Below, one piece after another: positions 21,427 through 30,295 of a stretch of DNA of 64,000 nt (position 1 is its first letter; every line of letters begins with the position of its first letter). A program made the translations under genes and the position numbers. Source of the DNA: Curtobacterium sp. MCJR17_020. Its GTDB lineage: Bacteria; Actinomycetota; Actinomycetes; Actinomycetales; Microbacteriaceae. Where the stretch lies: assembly GCF_003234365.2 (NCBI RefSeq), contig NZ_CP126260.1, positions 3,658,001-3,722,000 on the forward strand. The letters run 5' to 3'. The notes beneath the pieces were generated by a model that saw only the letters and a list, made by a program, of their open reading frames with translations, did not search any database and was not told the DNA's origin.

Positions 21427-22080
21427 TCAGCGCAGGACGCGCGCGACTGCCTCGGCACGGGTGGCGACCCCGAGCTTCGCGAAGACCTGGTTCACGTACG
21501 ACTTCACCGTCGGCACCGTCAGGAACAGCTCCGCCGCGATCTGCGGGTTCGTCCGGCCCGCCGCGATGTGCTCGAGCACGTCGGCCTCGCGCGGGGTGAG
21601 GTCCGGGAACCGGTCACGCAGCGCCGGCACAGCGGGTGCGGACCCCGTCGCCCCGCCGCCGCCGGCGAGCTGCGCCACCAGCCGCGCGCCCACCGTCGCG
21701 TCGAACGTCGACTGCCCCGACGCGACCGCCCGGATCGCCGTCGCGATCTCGGTCCGTCCGGCGTCCTTCGTCAGGTACCCGCGCGCACCCGCCCGGAGCG
21801 CGGTCACGATCGACTCGTCGTCCGCGTAGGTCGTCAGCACGAGCACCGCCACCTGCGGGTGGTCGGCCACGATGCGCGCGGTCGCCGTCGGTCCGTCGGT
21901 ACCGGGCATGCGCAGGTCCATCAGCACGACGTCGGGAGCGTCACGGTCCACCGCCGCGATCGCCTCGGCACCGTCGGCGGCCTCACCCGTCACCTGCAGG
22001 TCCGGCACGAGCGACAGCACCGTCACCAGGCCGTCGCGGACGATCGCCTGGTCGTCGACGACGAGGACACGGATGGTCAC
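21427..22080 (-). CDS. NarL/LuxR-family response regulator
   Basis: A 217-residue regulator. The receiver domain begins MTIRVLVVDDQAIVRDG and carries the acidic pair, the phospho-acceptor Asp in DVVLMDLRMPG (about residue 54) and Lys in GYLTKD (about 104). The LuxR helix-turn-helix is at the C-terminus (LTPREADVLEHIAAGRTNPQIAAELF, split by a short loop). The GTG start overlaps the kinase stop as GTGA. It is the partner of the kinase at 22077-23435, and its target genes are unknown. The adjacent membrane protein suggests sensing of the envelope. Confidence 0.93.
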   Translation of the reverse strand: MTIRVLVVDDQAIVRDGLVTVLSLVPDLQVTGEAADGAEAIAAVDRDAPDVVLMDLRMPGTDGPTATARIVADHPQVAVLVLTTYADDESIVTALRAGARGYLTKDAGRTEIATAIRAVASGQSTFDATVGARLVAQLAGGGGATGSAPAVPALRDRFPDLTPREADVLEHIAAGRTNPQIAAELFLTVPTVKSYVNQVFAKLGVATRAEAVARVLR

Positions 22081-23435
22081 GAGGCCTCCCCCTCGGTGGT
22101 GACCACGGCATCCCCCTCGGTGGTGACCCCGGCGTCCATCGGCAGGTGCACCGCGACGACGAACTCGTCGTCGGACCGCTCCGCCTCGACCGTCGCGCCG
22201 CTGCCGAGCTCCTCGACGCGCTCGCGCATCCCGATCAGGCCCTGACCGCCGCCGGTGAGCGGGTTGGCCACGACGACGTCCACGGCGTCGCCGTCGCGGA
22301 TGACGGACAGCGACACGGGGCGGCCGGGGGCGTGTCGGCGAGCGTTGCTGAGGGCCTCGCGGACGACCTGGACGACGGCGGCGCGGTGCGCCTCGTCGAG
22401 TGCGGCCAGGGTCGCGTCGCCCTGCACCACGATGGTGCCGCCGAACGAGCGGTGGGCGTCGACGAGGGCGGTCAGGTCGGTGCGGTCGGTGCGGGCACTG
22501 TCGGTGTGGCCCGGCTTGTCGTCGTCGGACGGCCGGGAGGCCCGGCTTGCGTCCGTCAGGTCGGCGCCGCGCGTCCGCGTGGCCGGCTGCAGTGCCGTGG
22601 CCTGGTCCGGGGTGGAGGCGCCCGGGGCGGTGGCGCGGTCCGGGGTGGTGGCGCGGTCCGGGGTGGCGTCGGGCTCGGCGTCCGCGTCGTCGCGCAGCGC
22701 GTGCACGGCTCGGCGGGCCTCGGCCAGGCCGTCCGCCGCCAGGGTCCTGGCCTCGCCGGCGCGCTTCGTCGCGTCGTCGACCCGGCCGGCCTCGAGCAGG
22801 GCCTCGACCGCGTCGAGCTGCAGGACGAGACCGCCCAACGAGTGCGCGAGGACGTCGTGGATGTCCCGCGAGGCCCGGGACCGGTCGGCGAGGAGCTGTG
22901 CCCGCTGCTGTTCCCGCTCGGCCTGCCGCGCACGCTGCGCCGCGACCCGGAACTGCCGGCGGCTGAACCCGATGAGCACGCCGAGCAACAGCCCGCCGCT
23001 CGTGCCGAGGACGAACTGGACCGAGGCGTGCTCGATCCTCGCGCAGACGGCGATGACCACCACCGCCCCCACCGCGGCGACCGCTGCGCCCCAGACCGGC
23101 ACCCGGAGGTTCGCGCCGAGCAGGACGAGCCCGACGATCACGGGGACGATCATGAGCGAGTCGGTCGCCACCACGGTGAGGGACCCGGCGACGATCATCA
23201 CCGTGCCCGCGACGACGAGCAGCTGCGGCGTCCGGCCGAACTCACGGAGTGCCCACGCGGCGAGCGCCACCGCACCGAGCACCCACACCCACGCGGGGGG
23301 CTGCAGCTCGAGTCCGTTCTTCACGAACCAGAACCCGACGATCACGATGCCGAGGGCGTTGAGTCCCCAGGCGGTCGCCGAACGGGACCGACCCCCGGGG
23401 AGGTCGGTCGGGTCCTGTCCGCTCAGCAGGGTCAC
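22077..23435 (-). CDS. NarL-type sensor histidine kinase
   Basis: A 452-residue kinase. The first 140 or so residues are several membrane helices without a large external sensor domain. A HisKA_3 dimerisation domain follows, with His in SRDIHDVLAHSLGG (about residue 192), then a catalytic domain with VVREALSNARRHAPG and GGQGLIGMRERVEELG. Between them is a Pro/Asp/Thr-rich insert of about 75 residues with near-repeats (TPDRATTPDRATAPG). This includes the dispersed DNA motif at 22534-22544. The GTG start overlaps the stop of the upstream membrane gene, and the three genes form one operon. Confidence 0.9.
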   Translation of the reverse strand: MTLLSGQDPTDLPGGRSRSATAWGLNALGIVIVGFWFVKNGLELQPPAWVWVLGAVALAAWALREFGRTPQLLVVAGTVMIVAGSLTVVATDSLMIVPVIVGLVLLGANLRVPVWGAAVAAVGAVVVIAVCARIEHASVQFVLGTSGGLLLGVLIGFSRRQFRVAAQRARQAEREQQRAQLLADRSRASRDIHDVLAHSLGGLVLQLDAVEALLEAGRVDDATKRAGEARTLAADGLAEARRAVHALRDDADAEPDATPDRATTPDRATAPGASTPDQATALQPATRTRGADLTDASRASRPSDDDKPGHTDSARTDRTDLTALVDAHRSFGGTIVVQGDATLAALDEAHRAAVVQVVREALSNARRHAPGRPVSLSVIRDGDAVDVVVANPLTGGGQGLIGMRERVEELGSGATVEAERSDDEFVVAVHLPMDAGVTTEGDAVVTTEGEAS

Positions 23436-23983
23436 CGCACCATCATGCCGCGGGTGGTGCGGCCACTGGCGGTCCGGTCTCCGCGGTCGCTCTGGTCTCC
23501 GCCGTGTCCGCGCGGGATGCGCTGGTCGATGACCACGGCGCGTGCGGCGCGGTTCAGGGCGAGCACGAGCAGGATCGCGCCGGTCGAGGTGAGCAGGTGC
23601 GCACCGAGGTGGCCGCCGAGCACGTCGAGGCCGACGCGCACGGCGATGAGCACGATCCAGAGCGACGCCCCGAGCCACCCCGTGCGGGACTGGATCGTCC
23701 GACCCTTGCTGTCCGGGGTGGCGACGGTGCGGAACCGGGTGATGGTGCCCATCGTCAGGCCGACGCCGATCGTGATCAGGGCCTCGATGCCGAGGAACAC
23801 GACGTCGGTCGTGGTGATCGTCGCCCCCGACTGCGCCAGGACCACCACGCCGACGATCGCCATGGTCATCGGCGTGCGCCAGATGCGCGCCGGGTCGAGG
23901 TACTGCCAGGTGGCCTGGCGGTACCCGAGGAAGCCGACGAGTGCGACGCCGATCAGGACGTTGACGAGGAGCTGGACCGACAT
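23432..23983 (-). CDS. Small membrane protein of a kinase/regulator operon
   Basis: A 183-residue protein with about five hydrophobic segments (LLVNVLIGVALVGFLGY, MAIVGVVVLAQSGA, VVFLGIEALITIGVGLTMG, then two more) and an Arg/Asp-rich C-terminal tail. It resembles DUF1453/CcdC-like membrane proteins. ATG 23983 has AAAGG upstream. It is the first gene of the three-gene operon and overlaps the kinase GTG by 4 bp. By analogy with LiaF-type genes, it may modulate the kinase; that is inference from position only. Confidence 0.7.
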   Translation of the reverse strand: MSVQLLVNVLIGVALVGFLGYRQATWQYLDPARIWRTPMTMAIVGVVVLAQSGATITTTDVVFLGIEALITIGVGLTMGTITRFRTVATPDSKGRTIQSRTGWLGASLWIVLIAVRVGLDVLGGHLGAHLLTSTGAILLVLALNRAARAVVIDQRIPRGHGGDQSDRGDRTASGRTTRGMMVR

Positions 23984-24125
23984 GGTGTGCCTTTCGAGGT
24001 GACCCGGCGGGACGTTCCCGACCGATGGATCCAGCCTCGTTCCGGGGCGCCCGCGGGCACACCAACCAGGGGTGGGGGCCCGGGTGGTGATCGTGGTGCC
24101 GGTCGGGTGGTGTTCGATTGACGGC

Positions 24126-24968
24126 ATGGCTGATGCGTTCGACGGGTTCCGGATCGGTGCGGGGTACTCGGTGGTCGAGCCGGACCGGCACCGCCCGGGG
24201 TCCTTCACGCTCGTGGTGGACGGCACTCCGCAGTCGCACGTCGACCTCGAGGACCCGACCCACCTGGCGTTCGAGTACATCCGGCGGATCGGGCACGCCA
24301 TCGACCTGCTGCCGTCCGGCCCGGTCACGGCGCTGCACCTCGGCGCCGGCGCCCTGACGCTCCCCCGGTACGTCGCGGTGACCCGGCCGGGCTCGCGCCA
24401 GCAGGTCATCGAGCTCGAGCGCGACCTGGTGGACCACGTCCGCGAGGTCCTGCCGTTCCCCCGCGGTGCGTCGATCCGGGTGCGGTACGGCGACGCGCGC
24501 GAGGTGCTCGGCAAGCTCCCCTCCGGGCTGCGCGGCACGGTGGACCTGGCGGTGGTGGACGTCTTCGGCGGCTCGCAGATCCCGGCGCACGTGACGAGCA
24601 TCGAGTTCTACCGCGAGGTCGCTGCGTTCCTGTCACCGACCGGCATCGTCGCCGTGAACGTGGCCGACGGCGCGGGCCTCGCGTTCGCGCGGGGGCAGGC
24701 GTCGACGCTGCAGGCCGTGCTGCCGTCGGTCGCAGCGGTGGCGGACACCGGCATGCTCAAGGGGCGACGGTTCGGGAACATCGTGTTGCTCGGCTCGCCG
24801 ACCGAGCTGCCGATCGCCGAGATGCCGCGGCGGTACTCGTCGGACCCGATGCCGGCGAAGGTCGTCCACGGTGCCGAGTTGCGGGCGTTCATCGCCGGGG
24901 CGCCGATCGTCACCGACGCGACGGCCGTGGCGTCACCGGAGCCGAACCGGAGCGTGTTCGGCGCCTGA
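24126..24968 (+). CDS. Spermidine-synthase-like protein
   Basis: A 280-residue Rossmann-fold protein with the layout of polyamine-synthase/methyltransferase family members. It has the glycine motif ALHLGAGALTLPRYVAVTRPG, an acidic strand end (VIELERDLVDHVREVL), then VRYGDAREVL and DLAVVDVFGG. Many actinobacteria carry such orphan homologues lacking a partner SpeD, so actual polyamine synthesis is not certain. ATG 24126 (MADAFDGFRIG) is chosen. It is divergent from the kinase operon with 142 bp between them. Confidence 0.75.
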   Translation: MADAFDGFRIGAGYSVVEPDRHRPGSFTLVVDGTPQSHVDLEDPTHLAFEYIRRIGHAIDLLPSGPVTALHLGAGALTLPRYVAVTRPGSRQQVIELERDLVDHVREVLPFPRGASIRVRYGDAREVLGKLPSGLRGTVDLAVVDVFGGSQIPAHVTSIEFYREVAAFLSPTGIVAVNVADGAGLAFARGQASTLQAVLPSVAAVADTGMLKGRRFGNIVLLGSPTELPIAEMPRRYSSDPMPAKVVHGAELRAFIAGAPIVTDATAVASPEPNRSVFGA

Positions 24969-25083
24969 CCCCGCGGTGACGACGGGACGGCGCGCCAGGC
25001 CGTTGCCGGACACTCGGCGGATGCGGCTGTCAGGATGGTCTGAACGACCGCGCAGGTGCGCGACCGAGCGATGGGATCCCCTG

Positions 25084-25770
25084 ATGACGAACGACGACCG
25101 GAGCAACCAGGACCGGACGGGCGACGGCCAGGCGCCGCGCTGGGGCGAAGCCCCGCAGCAGCAGCCCGCCGCCGACGCACCGCGGTACGGCGAGCGGAGC
25201 GAGCCGACGCCGCAGTACGGGCAGTCCGCCCCGCAGTACGGGCAGTCCGCCCCGCAGTACGGCGAGCAGCAGGACCAGTACGGGCAGCAGCAGGACCAGT
25301 ACGGCCAGCAGCAGTACGGCCAGCAGCCGTACGCCGCGGCGCCCGCGAGCTCCGGTTCGCCCGCCTGGCAGAGCTACGAGGAGCCGAAGGCCAAGAAGAA
25401 GACCCTCGGCGTGATCGCGTTCGTCGTCGGCCTCGCGGCGCTCGTCGTCGGTGTCATCGGCGGGTACCTGTTCGGACAGGCGTTCGGTGGCTCCGACGCG
25501 TTCCGCGACTCGATGGAGAACAGCGGGGCGACGCCGAGTGATTCGCAGATCACCGAACTGATGACGTCGTCCAGCGCCGTCACCGGATCCCTCATGTTCT
25601 ACCTGGGCACCGCACTCGGCCTGTGGGCGATCGTGCAGGGCATCATCGCCGCCGTCACCAAGCGCGGGCGCGCCTGGGGCGTCTTCGCGATCGTCCTCGC
25701 CGTCGTCGCGGTGATCGCGTTCGCCATCGCCATCGGCATCGCGGCAGTCGCCGCGAGCGGGATGTCCTGA
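25084..25770 (+). CDS. Membrane protein with a Gln/Tyr/Gly-rich N-terminus
   Basis: A 228-residue protein. Residues 1-105 are disordered, with near-perfect short repeats (PQYGQSA and DQYGQQQ types). Then comes KAKKKTLG and a first membrane helix at about 110-130. A short exported loop and two more helices follow (SLMFYLGTALGLWAIVQGII and VFAIVLAVVAVIAFAIAIGI). It resembles DUF4190-like small membrane proteins with Q/Y/P-rich tails, common in actinobacteria and of unknown function. ATG 25084 lies 3 bases after a TGA in the same frame region and begins the conserved part. Confidence 0.75.
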   Translation: MTNDDRSNQDRTGDGQAPRWGEAPQQQPAADAPRYGERSEPTPQYGQSAPQYGQSAPQYGEQQDQYGQQQDQYGQQQYGQQPYAAAPASSGSPAWQSYEEPKAKKKTLGVIAFVVGLAALVVGVIGGYLFGQAFGGSDAFRDSMENSGATPSDSQITELMTSSSAVTGSLMFYLGTALGLWAIVQGIIAAVTKRGRAWGVFAIVLAVVAVIAFAIAIGIAAVAASGMS

Positions 25771-25895
25771 TCCGCTGAACCGGTCCGCAACGGCCCGTCG
25801 TGCTCCGGCACGGCGGGCCGTTCCGCGTCCACCGGCGCGAAGCCTGAGCGCGTCGCACCGGCCGCTCCCGGCAGAGCGCGGCTACCCTCGAACCG

Positions 25896-26726
25896 ATGTC
25901 CCTCCCGCCCGACGACCGTCAGCAGCCCGACCCGTCCGACCCGTCCCGTGAACCGCGCCACGCGGCTCCCGTGACGGCCGGGGTCAGCCCGGGCAGCACC
26001 TTCGCGCCCATCAGCCTGCGGCCGGCGGTCGACGTCGACGCCGTGCACCAGCGTCTGCGCGACCTCGGTCAGAGCCGCAGCACCGAGGCGCTCGCGGAAC
26101 GCGCCGAGCTGCTCCGTCTGCTCGGCCGTCTCGACGAGTCCCTCGTCGTCGCGGAGGAGGTCTTCCGCCTCGCGATGTTCACGGGCGAACGCCAGGACAA
26201 GGTCGCCGCCCGGATCCGGCGCGCGCACATCCTGCACGACCTCGGGCGCCACGAGCGTGCCGCGACCGAGGCCGCCCTGGCCCGCGACACCGCAGCCACC
26301 GAGGAGTGGCCGGAGCTCGAGGGTGCCGCCGCCGAGATCGAGGGCTGGTCGCTGTTCGAGAACGACCGTTTCGAGGAGGCCCGCGCCGCACTGTCCCGCG
26401 CCTACCAGGCCTTCCGTCAGGCCGGAGCCCCGTCCGAGCGCACCGACGCCCTGCGCACCGCGGTCGAGGCGGCGATGCGTGCCTCGATCACGCATCCCGC
26501 CGAACCCGCCGACAAGCCACGGACGGCCCGCGAGGTCGCCGCCCGCCGCGCGGAGGACGACGAACCGACCATGCGCGTCGCCGAGCCGGTCAAGCAGGTG
26601 CCGCCGATCCGCCGCCGGGTGCTCGGGGCGCCGGACGCCGCGCGCACCGAGGCCGACGACATCTGGGGACGGATCGCCGCCCGGGCAGCCAAGAAGGGCC
26701 AGGCCGACCCCCGCGCCGACCAGTGA
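25896..26726 (+). CDS. TPR-like repeat protein
   Basis: A 276-residue soluble protein. Residues 1-45 are Pro/Asp-rich. About 50-190 contains tetratricopeptide-like helical pairs (ALAERAELLRLLGRLDESLV, DLGRHERAATEAALA, NDRFEEARAALSRAYQAF). The C-terminus is charged. TPR arrays bind partner proteins; the partner is not evident. Its stop overlaps the GTG of the SprT-like gene by 4 bp, so the two are made together and may act together. Confidence 0.75.
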   Translation: MSLPPDDRQQPDPSDPSREPRHAAPVTAGVSPGSTFAPISLRPAVDVDAVHQRLRDLGQSRSTEALAERAELLRLLGRLDESLVVAEEVFRLAMFTGERQDKVAARIRRAHILHDLGRHERAATEAALARDTAATEEWPELEGAAAEIEGWSLFENDRFEEARAALSRAYQAFRQAGAPSERTDALRTAVEAAMRASITHPAEPADKPRTAREVAARRAEDDEPTMRVAEPVKQVPPIRRRVLGAPDAARTEADDIWGRIAARAAKKGQADPRADQ

Positions 26727-27214
26727 CCGCACTCGAGACGGTCCGCTCCCGTGCCGAGGCACTCATCACCCAGCACCTCGGCGCGGGCTCATGGGCCTTC
26801 GGGTTCGACCACGCGAAGACCCGGGCAGGACAGTGCGACTTCGCCCGGAAGCGCATCACCGTCAGCCGGCACCTGGCGACACGGTTCTCGGACGACGACG
26901 TCGAGCAGGTCCTGCTGCACGAGGTCGCCCACGCCCTCGCCGGCGCTCGTGCGGGCCACGGCCCGAAGTGGAAGCGGACCGCGGCCGCCATCGGGTACAC
27001 GGGGTCGCGGCTGCACGACGGTCCGATCGCCAGCGAGCTCGCACCGTGGATCGGGACCTGTCCCGCCGGACACGAGCACTTCCGCTACCGGACGCCCACC
27101 CGCCAGCTCGCCTGCGCCCGGTGCTCCCGCCGGTTCGATGCGCGCAACGCCATCGTCTGGCGGCGCCGGAGCGAGGCTGACACCCCGTCAACGGTGGCCT
27201 CGACTACCGCATGA
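26723..27214 (+). CDS. SprT-like zinc metallopeptidase-family protein
   Basis: A 163-residue protein. The zinc motif HEVAHALAG (HExxH) lies at about residue 72, followed by HGPKWKR, the pattern of SprT/SPRTN-like enzymes. A C-terminal zinc ribbon has Cys pairs (GTCPAGHEH and CARCSRRF). Eukaryotic SPRTN cleaves DNA-protein crosslinks; bacterial members are little studied. GTG 26723 overlaps the TPR gene stop (GTGA). Confidence 0.85.
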   Translation: MTALETVRSRAEALITQHLGAGSWAFGFDHAKTRAGQCDFARKRITVSRHLATRFSDDDVEQVLLHEVAHALAGARAGHGPKWKRTAAAIGYTGSRLHDGPIASELAPWIGTCPAGHEHFRYRTPTRQLACARCSRRFDARNAIVWRRRSEADTPSTVASTTA

Positions 27215-27261
27215 GTCCGTCCGCGCTCGGAGGCGCGCCGGTAACCCGTTAGCCTGGACGG

Positions 27262-27957
27262 ATGCACACGGGGCAGCACATCCGCACGGACGCCGGATCC
27301 ACATGGTTCTTCGACGCCGGTCGGATCGCCCTGGACTTCGCGCACACCGGCGGGTTCGCCGACGACCCGGACGGCCGGCGTCCCCGATCGCAGCTCGGTG
27401 AGCTGCTCGCGAGCCCGGCGGACCTGGACGAGTGGCTCAGCGACCACACCGAACCGATCGACGTCGGGGCGAGCGCGCGCGAGCTGCAGGACGCCCGCGC
27501 GCTCCGCGCGGCGATCGCCCGACTCGCCGTCGCCGCGGCCCCCGGCCCGGCGACCACCGCGGCCGAGCGCACCGCCGTCGCGGCGGGCCTGCGTGCCGGG
27601 ACCGGCCGCACGCGCCCCGCGCCCGACGACATCGACACCGTCAACCTGTTCGCCGCCCTGCCGGACGTGCCCCCGAGCCTCCCGGGTGGCCGACGCCGTG
27701 CGGGAGCCAACCGCGTCCGCCTGGCCCAGGCACTGTCCAGCGTCGCGCGCGACGCCGTCGCGCTGTTCACCGAGGTCGGCTTCGACGACGTCGAGGCCGA
27801 CGGCCGGCCGACGCGTCTGAGCCGCTGCTCGGCGGACGACTGCGCGCTGGTCTTCTACGACTCCTCGCGGGGCGGGACGCGCCGCTGGTGCTCGATGCAG
27901 CGCTGTGGGAACCGCGCAAAGGTCCGCGCGCACCGCGCTCGGCGCGCAGCGGTCTGA
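27262..27957 (+). CDS. ABATE/CGNR zinc-finger transcription factor-like protein
   Basis: A 231-residue protein. The N-terminal ABATE-like domain contains FDAGRIALDFAHTGG. The C-terminal CGNR zinc finger has Cys in SRCSADDCALVFYD and RRWCSMQRCGNRAKVRAHR, a putative DNA-binding finger. These proteins are thought to be regulators in actinobacteria; the ligand is unknown. It lies 47 bp after the SprT-like gene and 75 bp before mntH on the same strand. It has ordinary length and composition. Confidence 0.88.
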   Translation: MHTGQHIRTDAGSTWFFDAGRIALDFAHTGGFADDPDGRRPRSQLGELLASPADLDEWLSDHTEPIDVGASARELQDARALRAAIARLAVAAAPGPATTAAERTAVAAGLRAGTGRTRPAPDDIDTVNLFAALPDVPPSLPGGRRRAGANRVRLAQALSSVARDAVALFTEVGFDDVEADGRPTRLSRCSADDCALVFYDSSRGGTRRWCSMQRCGNRAKVRAHRARRAAV

Positions 27958-27997
27958 CCACCCTCCAATCAGCCGACAAGGCAGCGCGAAAAAAAAG

Positions 27998-28013
27998 ATT
28001 CGGCGCACCGAAT
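27998..28013. promoter_or_regulatory. Palindrome upstream of mntH, candidate MntR-type operator
   Basis: ATTCGG-CGCA-CCGAAT is a perfect 6-4-6 inverted repeat, 19 bp before the mntH GTG and preceded by an A8 tract. Manganese importers are usually repressed by DtxR/MntR proteins bound at such a site. The assignment is by position; I cannot compare it with a verified motif. Confidence 0.5.
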
Positions 28014-28032
28014 TCTCTGGCATGCTGGTCCC

Positions 28033-29292
28033 GTGACCGACACCGCCGCCGCCAGGACCACCGAGCAGCCCTCCGGCACGCCGCGCCGCCGCGCCGCGGG
28101 CCTCACCCTGCTCGGCCCGGCGTTCGTGGCGGCCATCGCCTACGTCGACCCCGGCAACGTGGCGGCCAACCTCACCGCCGGGGCGAAGTACGGCTACCTG
28201 CTCCTCTGGGTCCTGGTCGCCGCGAACGCCAGCGCCGTGGTCGTGCAGTACCTGTCCGCCAAGCTCGGCGTCGTCACGGGCAAGTCCCTGCCGGAGCACC
28301 TCGGCCTGCGGATGCGTCGCACCCCGAGACTGCTGTTCTGGGGGCAGGCCGAGATCGTCGCGGCCGCGACCGACATCGCCGAGGTGATCGGCGGCGCACT
28401 CGCCCTGCACCTGCTCTTCGGCCTGCCGCTCGTCGCTGGCGGGCTCATCACGGGCGTGGTCTCGATGCTCCTGCTGACCCTGCACAGCCGCCGCGGGACC
28501 CGCACCTTCGAGGCCGTCGTCACGGCGATGCTCGCGATCCTGACCGTCGGCTTCTGCGCCGGGCTGCTCTTCGCGCAGGTCTCCCCCGCCCAGCTCGTCA
28601 GCGGCCTGGTGCCGCGGTTCGAGGGCTCCGAGTCGGTGATGCTCGCGGCGTCGATGCTCGGCGCGACGGTCATGCCGCACGCGGTGTACCTGCACTCGGC
28701 GCTCGCGCGCGACCGGCACGGCGACGTACCCGCCGGCCCGGAGCGCCGCCGCGTGCTCGTCGCGACCCGGTGGGACGTCGGCCTCGCGCTCGTGGTCGCC
28801 GGCGGCGTGAACATCTGCATGCTCGTCCTGGCCGCGGCGACGCTGCCCGGCGTCGCCGGCACCGACTCGATCCCCGGTGCCCAGCGGGCGATCGCCGACC
28901 ACGTCGGGCCCGTCGTCGGGGTGCTCTTCGCGGTCGGGCTGCTGGCGTCCGGACTGGCCTCGACCTCGGTCGGCTGCATGGCCGGCGCCGAGATCATGAA
29001 GGGGCTGCTGCACGTCCGGATCCCGCTCGTGGCGCGGCGCGTGATCACCCTGGTGCCGGCGATCGTGCTGCTCGCGATCGGTGCCGACGCGACGATGCTG
29101 CTGGTGGTGAGCCAGGTGGTGCTGAGCTTCGGGATCGCGTTCGCGATCGTCCCGCTGGTCGTCTACACGTCGCGCCGCAGCATCATGGGCACGGACGTGA
29201 ACGCCGCGACCACCCGCGTGGTGGCGTGGGTGATCGCGGCGGTCATCGTGGCGCTCAACGTCGCGCTGATCGTGCTCACGCTGACGCAGTGA
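28033..29292 (+). CDS. mntH: Nramp-family manganese/divalent metal importer
   Basis: A 419-residue proton-coupled metal importer of the cytoplasmic membrane. The metal-site motif in TM1 reads AIAYVDPGNVAANL, and the TM6 counterpart is GATVMPHAVYLHSAL; these are the two hallmark Nramp sequences. Eleven or so hydrophobic helices follow. GTG 28033 is the start. A palindrome 19 bp upstream is the probable metal-responsive operator. It is convergent with the DUF427 gene and shares a terminator with it. Confidence 0.95.
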   Translation: MTDTAAARTTEQPSGTPRRRAAGLTLLGPAFVAAIAYVDPGNVAANLTAGAKYGYLLLWVLVAANASAVVVQYLSAKLGVVTGKSLPEHLGLRMRRTPRLLFWGQAEIVAAATDIAEVIGGALALHLLFGLPLVAGGLITGVVSMLLLTLHSRRGTRTFEAVVTAMLAILTVGFCAGLLFAQVSPAQLVSGLVPRFEGSESVMLAASMLGATVMPHAVYLHSALARDRHGDVPAGPERRRVLVATRWDVGLALVVAGGVNICMLVLAAATLPGVAGTDSIPGAQRAIADHVGPVVGVLFAVGLLASGLASTSVGCMAGAEIMKGLLHVRIPLVARRVITLVPAIVLLAIGADATMLLVVSQVVLSFGIAFAIVPLVVYTSRRSIMGTDVNAATTRVVAWVIAAVIVALNVALIVLTLTQ

Positions 29293-29303
29293 GCGCCGAG
29301 ACG

Positions 29304-29325
29304 ACGGTCGTCATTCGACGACCGT
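29304..29325. terminator. Bidirectional terminator between mntH and the DUF427 gene
   Basis: ACGGTCGTC-ATTC-GACGACCGT is a perfect 9-bp stem with a 4-base loop. It lies 12 bp past the mntH stop and overlaps the last codons of the convergent gene. Confidence 0.7.
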
Positions 29326-29613
29326 GACGTCCTTCCAGAACGCGACGTAGCCCGAGTAGTCCTTGCCGACGCGGTCGAACGACGACGGGATCGGCGTCGG
29401 GTAGGACCACGCGCGGTCCTGCAGCGCCTGTCCGTCCACGTTCACCGTGAAGTACTGGGTGTCGCCCTTCCACGGGCAGTGGTACTGGGTGGGGCTCTCG
29501 GTGAAGAGCTCGGACTTCACGCTCGACGGCGGGAAGTACCAGTTGCCCTCGATCTTGATGAGGTCCTCTTCCGGGGCCTCCGCGATCACCGTGTCGCCGA
29601 CGACTGCCTTCAT
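29311..29613 (-). CDS. DUF427-family protein
   Basis: A 100-residue single-domain protein. It has the family signature NWYFPPSSV, then TQYHCPWKGDTQYFTV, and ends in GYVAFWKDVTV. DUF427 proteins are small beta-barrels of unknown activity found widely in actinobacteria. ATG 29613 gives the full domain. It is convergent with mntH. Confidence 0.92.
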   Translation of the reverse strand: MKAVVGDTVIAEAPEEDLIKIEGNWYFPPSSVKSELFTESPTQYHCPWKGDTQYFTVNVDGQALQDRAWSYPTPIPSSFDRVGKDYSGYVAFWKDVTVVE

Positions 29614-29680
29614 GCGTTGCTCCTTCGCTCGCTGGTGCCGGACGGCCTGGGCGGCGCTCCGGTCCCTGTCCGCCCGAACG

Positions 29681-30295
29681 CTACGCCCGGCCCCGCGATT
29701 CCCGCAGGACGACGAGGTCCGGTCCGACGGCGAGCGCCGCGTGCGCCTGCTCGCGACCGAGGACGGCCGCGCTCTCGGACGCCGTGACCAGGTGCTTCAC
29801 CGCGCGCCGGAGCCCGGTGTACGCCGCGCAGGCCGCGGCGGCCTCCGGCGAGGTGTGGTCGATCCCGACCGCGGCGAGTGCGTCGACGACGGCGCCGGCG
29901 GCGAGCAGGTCCTCGACGGCGAAGTCCGGTGCGTCGGGCACGTCGACGGTCTCGCCCGCGGCCTCGGCCGCGTCGTCCAGTGCTCCGGGATGGTGCAGCC
30001 CGGCGGCGACGACCGCGACGACGCACCGGTCGCCGCGATCGGCCTGGAGGCCCGTCACCCGTTCCGCGATCGCACTCGCGTTGCCGAGGTGGCCGAGCAC
30101 GACCTCCGGACCGTCCGGCAGCTGGGCGGTCGCGTTCCGCAGCGCGCGGCGCTGCGCCGCCGCGTCCGGCGAGCTCGGCAGGACGTCCACCCAGACGACG
30201 AGGTGTGCGCCGTGGACGATGCGTGCCGCACCACCGGTGCCCCACGCGAACCGGACCTGGTACTGCTCCTGGGTGCGTTCTGCCACGTCCGTCAC
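29681..30295 (-). CDS. 2-phosphosulfolactate phosphatase (ComB)-like protein
   Basis: A 204-residue protein. The pattern resembles the ComB family: VRFAWGTGGAARI, then ADLVVWVDVLP-like HLVVWVDVLPSS, a central nucleotide-listing segment (GDRCVVAVVAAG) and AAYTGLRRAVKHLVTASESA near the end. Actinobacterial homologues are common even where coenzyme M is absent, so the substrate is unclear. I start it at GTG 30295 because extension further would enter the promoter region of the divergent GNAT gene. Confidence 0.65.
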   Translation of the reverse strand: MTDVAERTQEQYQVRFAWGTGGAARIVHGAHLVVWVDVLPSSPDAAAQRRALRNATAQLPDGPEVVLGHLGNASAIAERVTGLQADRGDRCVVAVVAAGLHHPGALDDAAEAAGETVDVPDAPDFAVEDLLAAGAVVDALAAVGIDHTSPEAAAACAAYTGLRRAVKHLVTASESAAVLGREQAHAALAVGPDLVVLRESRGRA

